Part shown: positions 24,014 through 35,000 of the stretch, piece after piece
Layout: the number at the start of each line of letters is the position of its first letter
Numbering within the stretch: position 1 is the first letter of the stretch
Assembly (NCBI GenBank): GCA_963978905.1
Contig: OZ022258.1
Location: 54,854,591-54,918,590 of the forward strand
Reading direction: 5' to 3'
Length of the DNA: 64,000 nucleotides
Origin: Trichostrongylus colubriformis
Lineage: Eukaryota; Nematoda; Chromadorea; Rhabditida; Trichostrongylidae
The notes under the pieces: generated by a model
Database searches by the model: none
Told to the model about the DNA's origin: nothing
What the model saw: the letters and a program-made list of their open reading frames with translations, nothing else
Translations under genes and position numbers: made by a program

Positions 24014-24912
24014 TTAGGTTGATTCATAATAAATCGGACAAATGGTAGTGATGATTTCTAGAGATCATAACTCAGCAACGAGTTAACGAAAATGGACGCG
24101 CGAGGTACCGTTGGAATGAGTATGAAAAGCTCTTCAAAGTACCGCAAAATAATCACTCCAAAGTAGTTTCATTCCGCCACCATGCCGCACGATTCCAAGC
24201 CGTCTAGAGACCACGTCCGCAACGTCATACTATTTATATTGCTATATGGCCAGGAACCCGCGGATATCGGCAGACGTCTGAAAGAAGTTCACAAGGAGCA
24301 TGCCCCCGTCAGAAGTACAGTGTACCTGTGGCATTCGAAGTTTGCGTCAGGCGACTATTCCATCGAAGACGAAAACCGCGGTTGGTGGAGCGTACACGGC
24401 GTAGAGTACTGAGAGCTGCTCGATGAAGGTACCACAGTATCCGCCGACGTCTACGTTCGTCAATTACGAGAATTGAAGGCCAATGTCCAAAGTTCGCTAC
24501 GGCGGCGGTCACATGTCTACTTCCAGCACGACAACGTGTCTACTTCCACAGACCGCACTTCGCAAGATCGACCAAGGCCGAGCTGCTGTCGTACACTTGG
24601 ACCGTGCTTCCACACCCACCGTACTCCCCAGACCTGGCCCCTTCAGATTTCCACCTTTTCTCCCACAGCCAACGCCACCTGGACGGCCAAGACTTCAAAA
24701 CTCGCGACCACGTCAAGACGGCACTCGGCAACTTCTTCGAGCTCCAGCCTCCGGCCTTCTGGAGCAAGGGCATCCACGATCTGCCTAACCCGTGGCAGAA
24801 GGTCATCGATAAAGATGGAGCATATTTCAAGTGAATCCCAGTTGTCGTTAAAAAGTTGTACGACAATGATTAAAATTTGTCGATTTGTCCGATTTATTAT
24901 GAATCAACCTAA
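24014..24912 (+). mobile_element. mariner element with internal deletion
   Basis: The ends TTAGGTTGATTCATAATAAATCGG... form a 30-bp perfect inverted repeat flanked by TA duplications at 24012-24013 and 24913-24914. The element is about 900 bp, against about 1.3 kb for complete mariner elements. It encodes only the two ends of a transposase, so it cannot move by itself. Perfect ends suggest a fairly young copy. Confidence 0.9.
24182..24834 (+). pseudogene. mariner transposase remnant
   Basis: The N-terminal piece from 24182 (helix-turn-helix region, e.g. RSTVYLWHSKFASGDYSIED) stops at 24412. A C-terminal piece reads HPPYSPDLAPSDFHLFSHSQ and ends KDGAYFK at 24834. Between them the catalytic core is missing or frame-shifted: an HDN remnant is in a different frame from the PPYSPDLAPSDFHLF block. 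DD34D-type mariner transposases are about 345 aa; fewer than 200 codons remain. Confidence 0.88.
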
Positions 24913-27250
24913 TAGAAAACGTCTCCATGCTTTGACAATAATCGATCTCTGAGTTGCATCCGCCCAATGTGACTCCTGCGCCGCTTGGCAATTCATGAAC
25001 TTCCGTACTTTTATGCCTTTCTTCAGATGAAGCTTCTATTTCTTCGATTGAAACCCTAGAATAATAAGAAAGGGGAGTGTTCATGATCAGCAGGCTTTTC
25101 ATTAGAAATGATGAGCATACAAAACCCTATCAAAGATTTTCCAATAGAACAAGTGTAGGCTTGTGTCTTGAAGTGTTGGAGTCTGTGGGTGCGGCGAGTA
25201 CACACTACATATGTAAAGGTGTAACGATAGGAAATTGTGAATTTTGGCTTAGGATTGAGGAAAGTAAGAAGCTTCAATATGTATGGATGGAGCAATTACT
25301 CTGTGCAGTAAGGGATCTACTACATGTGGAATAGTTTATTCACCTTGGACGAAAATGATATGCGGGCCTGTAATCCAATCCGGTCACCTTTTTTCGGATA
25401 CCTTTCAAAAACTGGGATCCCGGCGTCGTCTCCGGCCCCTTTTTCACCCCGAAAATCAGAAAATATGTACCTATTTTGTTTTTCACTCGGTAGATCATGT
25501 TGGTGGGCATAAGAACTGACCTTCAACAATTTCAAGTTTGAAAAAAAATTGCAGTTGCATCTCCATTGACAGCGGGTTAGCACTAAATCTTCAATTTTGC
25601 GCGTCCCTTTTCCTTTCCATTTGGATGATTACCTCTGTATGTTGCAATCATATGCCCAACACAATACTTTCAATGGGCAAGAAAAACTACTTCATTCATG
25701 AAAAAAAACTTCGTGAATGGTGTGCTCTGTGGCTAAAAAACTTTGCTCGCTCCACCCAAGTTTTTCTCTTCGTACACTCGCTTTAATAATTTTTATTCTA
25801 GCTGCCCGAAAAGATTTTTCGGTATCTGTGAAAAATGAAAAAAAAACTGGACTGTAAAGGAATGTTATCACCGATACATAGCTCCCCGATAGCGAAGTGA
25901 TCGATTGCTGTGACCATATGAGAATAATTGCACGGGGGTTGGGGGTTAACTTGGGATCCATTACTTACTGCTCATTACACATTATCTCAAAGAAGATGAG
26001 CACTGGACGCGGTTTAAAGCGAAGGAGGCCCTACCCATCGCTCCCATCATTGTCAGGTCTATCACTGTCGATGAACTTGCGAAGACCTGCGATCATCATA
26101 TGTGTCTAGAGCAGCTGTGTAATTGTTAGGCCAAGCTACCCTTGACGAGCCTGCTGGGGCATGATGAAAAGTTCCAACCAATCAAATGTAACAAGGATTG
26201 CAAATAAGGAAAAAGACTTAATTTCTTATTTTTCCTTCTTGAGTCTAATACTTTTTCATTTATAAGCATAGTAAATACTGCGAACCTCGAGAGCAAGTGC
26301 AGTTCGGTTGGCTCCATGGCCCACATCATTGCGATCCAACCCTATCTGTTCCTGGCAGGAGAACATGAGGGAGAGTAGGACGGTGACGTGCGCTCGGCAG
26401 GCTCAGCCCTCCATAATGTGATTGTTGTTTGTGCCACGCGTTAGTGCAAAGCTTCCGTGGCACTCCTGCTTTCCTAAGCTTCAGTATCGCATGGCTACCT
26501 GCCTTTCCCACTTTTTTTTACGTAGCTGGTCCCTCATCGCTCTTGGTCTGGCAGTTGTATGAGTGTGAACCCATTGTATTTTATTAGCTTCATCACTACA
26601 TATTATCTATGGGCAAATCCTCATTACATATGAAAGGCAGGTAGCTATGCTATTTGATGCGGACTTAACATGGCTTCACCTCATAGCGCCTTTCTTCCGG
26701 TTGGCCGTCAAAAGCAGCTGCTTATAATGGCTTCATTCATCTGTATCGCGTGCCAAAGTACCCCATTAACCCCAATTCGCTCAACCAACATCATGAGAAG
26801 CATCATTTAAGCTGAGAAAAGCTTCAGTCCGCTTAATTTGCGTGGTTATCCATGCTTCCAATTACCGTGTTGAATTTCAGCTGTCAGTCCTAACTGGTTG
26901 ATATTTTTGGATCGACATCTTTTTGCAACTTGGCTTTTAGTTCTGTCCAATTTCTCCTTTATGGAACAAAAAAAAAAATAGGTGAGAGTAAGAGTTTGAG
27001 ATAAGGAACGGCAGACTTAAGAGTTCATACTCATTTTTTTTATAAAAGATGGCTTGAAGGACGAGTGGGGGTAATAAGATCGTCTAAGGTAGGTGAGAGA
27101 TCAGAAGGACTAAGAGAACAGCTCACAAGATTTATCTAGCACCAATGGATAAGGAATTAATTGCTAGGTACACTACTCTGACCAGTCTAGTAGGTCTCGG
27201 GCCTGAGCCGTTGGCTTAAACGGGCCTGGCACGTATTGCTACTATTTATA

Positions 27251-27776
27251 CAGTAGCGTTCAAACGTCTTCGGCCACATGGTTGTTCACTTGGGTTTTTC
27301 ACTTGTAACTATTTGCGACTAGATCGATTTAAGAGAAATTTTAGTATGTTGTACCTGGAGACACTGCATAGTAAATACACTATTGGCGTTCAACGGTATA
27401 GGTTACGTGGTTAAATGTAATTTTTTTTTTGTTTTTGGAATGCCATCCCTATGTCGTTCCGCTGTGCCGCTGTCATCGGAAGTCGTGGTCTTTCTACAGA
27501 ATATTGATGTTTTCTAAGATTCGCTAGTTTTATTTTAGTAAAGAAAGCCGTTTTTCTTTAAAAACGGCTTTCTTTACTAAAATGAGCCTTTTCCTTATCT
27601 CCGGTGGTTTTGTAGTAAATTATTGCAAAAAACCATGATAAGAGTCGAGCGGCGCTCAATTAAAAGGAAATGTTGACAATAGGGCCAGACACCACATATT
27701 AAAATTTTGTCAAATTCGGCAAGTAAAAAAAAGTTATGACAAAAAGTGTTTGGTCGAATACTTTTGAGCGCTACTG
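27251..27776. repeat. TA-flanked MITE with CAGTAGCG ends
   Basis: Left end CAGTAGCGTTCAAACGTCTTCG and right end CGAATACTTTTGAGCGCTACTG, both flanked by TA, 526 bp apart. Tc1/mariner-like non-autonomous element with an internal hairpin at 27534-27584. Confidence 0.8.
27534..27584. repeat. perfect hairpin inside the MITE
   Basis: TTTTAGTAAAGAAAGCCGTT and its exact reverse complement are separated by only a few bases. As RNA it would form a ~23-bp uninterrupted stem. Confidence 0.8.
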
Positions 27777-27884
27777 TATATAAACCCCTGTGGTAATCCG
27801 GCTCTAGAATCCGAGTGCTCTTGTTTGAAAGTCCTGGGGATCCTCAACAAGAATTAAACAATTGTAAACAAAGAGACCACCTCC

Positions 27885-28015
27885 ATGCTTAAAAAGGTTT
27901 AGGAGGAAGGAAGCAGAGAAGTAGTTTAACCTCCATTTCCCACGGTTTCTCAGACGGCGGTCAAACTTGGAGATAACCTCCCCCTGTGCTCAGCACTTTG
28001 GGGAAGGAGGTAGGC
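27885..28015. repeat. interspersed repeat shared with 54215-54355
   Basis: Contains TTTAACCTCC, GATAACCTCCCCCTGTGCTC and GGAAGGAGGTAGGCA. The same series with moderate divergence occurs at 54215-54355. Ends are not clearly defined. Confidence 0.6.
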
Positions 28016-29020
28016 AGAAAATCCGTTCTTTCGATTAGGTTTTCGTAACTTGCAGCAGAATTCCTTTAACTTTTCACAAAATGTGATCAATGTGCACTTT
28101 TGCTTTGTTGCCATTTATTAGGCTCGGACGTTACATGTTAGGAAAGCCCGCAAAATCTGCAGCCATAGCCTTGTGAATCTTTTTGAACTTAAAAATCTAA
28201 GGAGTTGAAATGTTCTTGAAAATCTTATCGCGTACGGAGTCTGATGCATTCACATAAGAAAAATAAAACTAAAGCGCTAACGAAAGTCGATTTGCTCTGG
28301 ACTGGCAAAGCACCTTGCGGTGGTGCTGCTATCACGAGTGTATGGAGGGGCCAAACACCGGATCGGTGACTGTTCAAGCAAACCAGGTCTTTCATCCCCG
28401 CGGTGCCAGTAATCGGTACCAAACTTTTGGTGAGCATAGTATGAGCAAAATTTCACCCAACTACCGCTACGATCTTGAATGTAGTTATTATTCGTTTATG
28501 TTTCATCTCAAAATGACTGATTAGCGCCGAATTCCTTATTCCACTACTTTTCTTGTGCATTATTTCCCTGCCGTTTTTTTCGCTGATACAGATGACCTAG
28601 TTTCATCGCGGACCCTGAGATTCTATCTTTTCCAGGCAAGAGTTTTTGAAATGGCTCTTTTTTTCCTGTCAGGACTCCGTGACACGAATATTGATGGTGT
28701 CAGTCCGAACGGTTTAAGAGCGAACCTCGAGGGATGCAAGCATGTGGCGAGGTAAACGGCACACGTGCCCCGCTAGAATCTGCTGAAAACCCGCTAAGCC
28801 TCAGTCATTTCACCGTGAAGCCGTACATTTCATGTTTGTCAAATCTGTTCACTTACTTTCGTCTGAATCGGCTACGTTCTACTATCTCAATAGGCTCTTC
28901 TTCCTTGATTCTTTCGCATTCCGCTTTTTTCGTATGTTGTTGTTTACAAAACGAGTAACGACTTTTGGTGAGGGGTGCAAACAAGCAAAGTTTTCAGGTT
29001 GGGAAGCAGTTTCTGCTTCA

Positions 29021-32000
29021 ATGACATCTCTGTCCGCTCGACAACGCAACCCGTTGATACGAAACAAATCCGGTGAAAGAAGTGCCAGTAAGGGTGCGAC
29101 GATGATAGAGGCAATTAAGGTGAGTCGACTGCTGTGTTGCGGTCATTAATCCGAAAAATGCCATGTCGACAGGGGTATCGGCTTTCACCATGACGACACT
29201 GCCACGCTACAGATCATAAGGGTTTGAGGCCTATTCATGACATGATTATGCTAATGTAAAGGCACTGCTGGGAGACAGACATGCGGCGGCGTATGAGATA
29301 GTATGAAAAAGCGAAGTAAGGTTCCATATTATTGGAATGACTGCAAAAGGCTTCAGTGCTTTTTTGGTCCGCTTTTGACGTCCATTTCTCAAAAGTACAA
29401 CGAAAGTGAACGAAAGTGCTTAAGGACTCAGAGGTCCAGATGCAACCATATGCTGAATGCTTGAGGAATCCGAACAATCGATGGACCAGGGTAAACGGCA
29501 ATGTGGCAATGAAATTTTATTGAATAGCACTAACCTCACCCCTCATTTTTTTTTCTAACGGCATGCTATTCGCTCGGCGCTTGACCGAAAATCATGACTG
29601 GGACTATGGGTAAATACTAATTAGGTCTCATGTTGAGGATTTCTACACCAATGGTATACCAAGCGAGGGACTTCATTTCCATAGATGTGCCCGCACTCCA
29701 GTTTCTACAATGATCGGTGCTTTGAGTTTCCTATTATGCATTTTCCGAATTCAAGCTATTTTGCAAACAGAAAGCCGGAGAAGATCTCCCTTTCTTTACT
29801 TTTATTCGAAAAATCTGGAGTGCGCCATGCAGTCACATAGGGAATTAATTGCTATTAGATTGCAAGGTGTCATTTCTTATCAACTCGGTCAATGAAGGGT
29901 GAGCGCTTACAAGGTCAGGACGACTCTCTATACTGTGGCATGACCGGTGAATTAAAGGCTGTGCAGAGATTGCATAATAAAGTACGACTCTATTCTCACT
30001 GTTATGATCCTGGGATCTCATCCTGGATCAATTTGCTGAGATCAGTAAGGCTATTTACCTTTGTGGTAAGTATGCACATCGATGGGCCCTTAAAGGAATC
30101 GTCCACGGAAAATGCGTTTTTGTGTTACCCATACGTTTATGTTGTATTTGCCTAATGTTGGCCTCATGCAAAATTTCACGCGAAAAAATGCGAATCTGGC
30201 TGAGATACAGCACCACAAAGTGCGGTCCCAGTGGGCGGGGCCTAAGAGTAAAAGCCTCGTCCCGTGGTCCGCCGCCGTTGGGAACGGAGAGTGGGACTGT
30301 TTACGAAACTTTCTGCTCCAACAATGCGTCTCCGACCACGGCGGACGACGGAACGAGGCTTTTCTCTTAGGCCCCGCCCACTGGGACCGCACTTTGTGGT
30401 GCTGTATCTCAGCCAGATTCGCATTTTTTCGCGTGAAATTTTGCATGAGGCTCACATTAGGCAAATAAAACATAAACGTATGGGTAACACAAAAACGCAT
30501 TTTCCGTGGACGATTCCTTTAACCGTCGTTATGGACCTAATCGCATTCAAACGCCACTTCAATTTTTGATCATAGTAGAGTGCGTGCGCATCTCAAAAGG
30601 GATCCATCAAACTCTGAGAAGCCTTATTGCTTCACTTGTGGCTGAATTTCTCACATGGTCTTCCTGTTGGAATACGTTGGTTCCATATTAGACCTGAAAA
30701 TCATACATTTTCAAGGAATCGTACTTTGAATTCCCTTCCCAGTGAAGAAATTAGCATGCTGAATTCCTCTGATTCAGGAATGATCAATATCGTTCGATCA
30801 GTTTTGACTGCAGATAGAGAATGGTGTTTCCCGCGAAGTATTGCTTTAACACCAGTGATAAACTCTTTTGCCCTGTGAATGTGCTTTTCTACCTTGCCAT
30901 TCCGAATATCAAAATTATATAAATAAATTGCTGTTCGTTTCCAGCTGCTCAAGCATGCAATATTCATACCATACCAGCGTTGAAAAACTGAAAAATGGTA
31001 TTTGATAATTACTACTGGGTAATTACTTCACGCCTCACCCGGGAAGGGTAGCCCATGGATACGCCTCTGCCACGAGACTGTTCTCGACGCAATCAGAATT
31101 ATACCGCCAATGCCTTCATCCCGTCGTAATGTTGTTTCCAGTAATAACTTGTTCTCGCAGAAGGTAAGAGAATGAGCTTTTAGAAATCAGTATAAGACGC
31201 TGAAGTCCTCCTATACTGTCGATCTGTCGTCCCTCGTACTTGATGAATACGAAGATCCATAAGACCCTTCGTGTTTGCGACTAGCATAGAATGGAATTTG
31301 AAACGAGAAAATGCACGTTTAAATTTAGGTACATCTGCTTTGTATAAAATAACACCGTTATATCCATCCTCTTGGGTCAATTCTTCTCAAACGGTAACTT
31401 TTCCTTTCTTATCCCCAAAAATTCATAATTTCGCAAATACCTTTAGTCTCGTAGAACGATGAAAAGGGCCCATTGAAGGATTCGATGTTCGTCAGTGAAT
31501 CTCGAATAAGTGACTCTCTAGTCGCGAATTTTGCCTTCATTGAGGCTCGCCGCTTCCTAGTGCTGTCTGAACGCATTCGGCTCGTGACTGTACTTGCACA
31601 GCTTCCGCACAAGGGCAACCGTAGTCCGTGTGATCGATATTTTTACTTTGTACCACTGTTACTTTCTCTCTCGAAACCTACAGCCAATCTGAGGACTGCC
31701 ATGGTCATCACACGTTCAACTCTCCATTTTTCTGAGCCAATGATGGACGCAGGATTGTTTGAGAAGGCAAAACACCATGTTCAGCAACGGCATTCTGCTC
31801 CTGTTATCATTGACTTCACGGCGTAAGTGGTGTAACGACAGATGGCGGGATCAAATCCCGCAACAGTGCACGCTCAAGCCTTCCACCTCTCCGGGTTGGG
31901 TTGGTTGGTATCGGACTCGTCTGTGTACATCAGTTGGATCGCGGAAGTCATTATTTGGGCCAAATTGTAGTCGTCTGCCATACCGATTCAGGATGGAAAT

Positions 32001-35000
32001 AGAATGCGCGACGCATCCTGCAGAAAGGATTGGTAACGAGGAGTTATCCTTTTTATCATGTTTTTTGACACTTGTTGCTCTTTGGAATTCTCAATGAGCG
32101 TTCATTGCAGTATGTGTCCCCCTTGGCAATGATTGTTCGGCGCTGAGCATCATGTCCCCTACCGTCTCTTTCAATATTTTCGTTCTCCCCGGAACATGGA
32201 GTAAAACAATCCGTTGCTAGGAAGGACAAAATGGCAGCCGGCATGGCGATGCTGTTATGGAGTCAATTGCCCACCCCACACTAGGTCGTAGTGAGAAAGT
32301 GTAGAGCAATCATCGTGGGCAGTGCGAAACGACCTCATCATAATCCGTCCCACTAGTGGGAAAAAGCCAAAGTACACTCAATTGTGCATGTGTGTGTGGC
32401 GCTATGTCCTCAATGTCAATTCTCTTCAATTGCTTCCTTCACTTGCCATATGGGCCCTGTCGCCCCTTCTGAATGGCTCCATACTTTTACAGGGTTCACT
32501 TGCCAAACTTATACATTTCCTGTTACGCATTCACAGCTGCTCCTACTCGCTGCTTCGGATTAGCTGAAAATTGCCCTTCAAGTACGGACCATCCTCTTTT
32601 CTGCAGCTATCGTAATCCTCTACCGTATCCTTTGATACGTAGGGTTTCCGTAAAGTGCACCATGTCAACGGCCAGATTGAGCCACTGTGCATAATCCCCC
32701 AACCATAACTTTCTATCTACTTCTCATCAAACATTCGCTTACTTATGAACCACAATTGAGAAGCTACCCCTGGCTATGGCTTGCACAACTCATTAGCTCC
32801 TATTATTTCCACCTGATCGATGGAGAAGTCGAATCTTTTTTCTGTATTCAGACCTCGTTTAGGCAAGAAGACGTCATCATTTTAGCGAAAATGTCCCTGC
32901 GTTATGAGCTACTATTAGATGGTTGTGGAAGGGAATCAGCACATTAACTTCTTTTGTTTCTCCCTGATCGATTCTGTGTCGTAACAACGCAGCCCCCTCG
33001 TCATCGTTCACGAGCAATAGTAGGACGTAACAGGGCTCGCTGCTCTCTTGCCTGTTAGCTTACGTTTCTACCGCTTATTGATGGGCCCGTAGCGGTAACA
33101 AGCCCTCATCCCCAAGAGGAGGATTCGGCATTGTTCCAGCTATTGATTACGGCTTCACGTGTCACGCCAGCACCAATTTGAATATGCTGGCGTTACAACC
33201 GGTGTTCGTTTCATCGTTCCTTCAATTATTCTGCCACATTTCCTTTGGTTACAGTATTTTTGCTGTTTCTCGAGCTACACTCGTATCGAATTTGGTTTAT
33301 AGTGATGAAGAGAGTGTCATTGGTGGCTAACGGGTGTTTCACTTCACCACGAGGATTGCTGCCTCAAAGTTCCATTCGGAAGGTAAAGCGATTACTCTAC
33401 CAGCTCTACAACTCATTCATATCTCCTAATCTCGTTGACAGACACATTCCAGTCGTAATTAAAACAGCCATAAAAGCTAAGCTTTCTTTTTTTCACGATT
33501 TCGTATCAATGTCATTTACCCACGCTGGGTAACCAGGTTGTTAACAAGTACTTTTGAACGCCCTTCAAATTTCAAAGTACTTCTTATGTACAAAGTACTT
33601 CTTATGTAACGTGGTGCTGGGTTATGGGTTACAGGCTGTGACTACCGTCGAGTGAGTAATACTTACTTTTTTTTTGGAAGCTCATCCATTCTGTGATGAG
33701 CTGAGCTGGTGAATAATTTAGCAGGCACGTGATTTCCCGGTACAACTATCACAGACATGGGTATAATGTTCCAGTGCTGTTTAGGAATCCAATGATTTTG
33801 CTGAACATTCGGATTTCCGAGACATCATTACTTTCTGTCCTATCGTTCTTCACTTTATTGAATATCAAAAAAGTTTCCGTTTTCCGCCCGAAATTCATGG
33901 TTTTCCTATGTGTTATCGTTGAAGACAGCATTAGTGATAATGTGGTTATTGAGAAATTCCTAAAAGAAGGCAGTCACATGGAACTAGGGGCTCGAGAAGC
34001 CTATTTGAGCGAAATCCTCGTCTAAAAGCGCGCACCCGCCGTAGAAAGATCGTAACGGTGCTTTTGGATGACAGACCCCGCCTCCAGGCGAAGTGATTCC
34101 TGATGGCCTACGGTGGGGGTAGCCAAAGAGATGGTTGAAGGATCGCAACGCGCTTTCTCAGTTTCAGCTTGAAGCTCTTTCCAGAAAATAGATGTTGTCG
34201 TATTTCTGAGCATCCCTTCGTGTTTACGACTCACCAATATGCCAGTGGAAAACTCGCCTGGACTACCCGCCTTTTGTTGGAAAGGGCGTCCGTGTCAAGA
34301 ATCAGCGGTGGGAAACGGATCCTACTTCCCGGGTTTTTTCCGGGCCATTTCCTTCCGTTTTTCTTCACCTTCGTATTACTAAAAACCTCGACTTTCATTA
34401 TAACTACATTTTTCATGATTCGCCCAAATTTCTTCTATCGCTGCCTCTAAATATGTATATAAAAAGATGTGCAAGAGTGGAGGTAATGAAACTTACTTTT
34501 AACAGTCCACTTACCCGACAGCGAGCTAACATTCCTGCGTTTTCTATGTAACAACCTCAAGATGCGAAGCTAGCAGCTCTTAAGGTGTTTTTTACGGGTT
34601 TTTTATGGAGTAATGGAAGGGGGAGGGGGTAAATTAATTCCTCGCATTTCTATTTCTGGTGTATTTAGTTTTAGACCTATGAGCGATAGTTCCTTTACAA
34701 AAGCCATTAAGTTGCTCCATGGCGAACATTCCGACAGACAGGCTGACAAACTGGAAATCTGACAAGCCAGCAGCTCGACAACCCGACCCACCTTCAGCAG
34801 CTTATGTATCAGGGACTGGTACATAGAGTTAATAAATGTTTAATCAAACTTTTCATCACTTCCCTTTTCATTCGCCCTCCATGCTTACCTAACATACTAC
34901 CCCTGCCACAACTACACCTGTGTTATGCCCTAACACGACCCCCTGTAATGAATTTATGACCCCTGGCTAATGGTTCATCTTCCCCCTACCATTTGTCATT

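Larger units (their letters stand above)
20153..29020. other. 9-kb stretch without an intact gene
   Basis: Holds the third family A MITE, a tandem duplication near 21.6 kb, a family D element, a deleted mariner and a TA-flanked hairpin element. Apart from the mariner remnants I found no supported coding sequence. It includes whatever lies upstream of the calmodulin-like gene. Confidence 0.5.

Noticed and set aside
31845..31860. tRNA gene suggested by the GGGATCAAATCCC box
   Set aside because: No cloverleaf can be drawn: acceptor and anticodon stems are missing, so it is at most a SINE promoter remnant.
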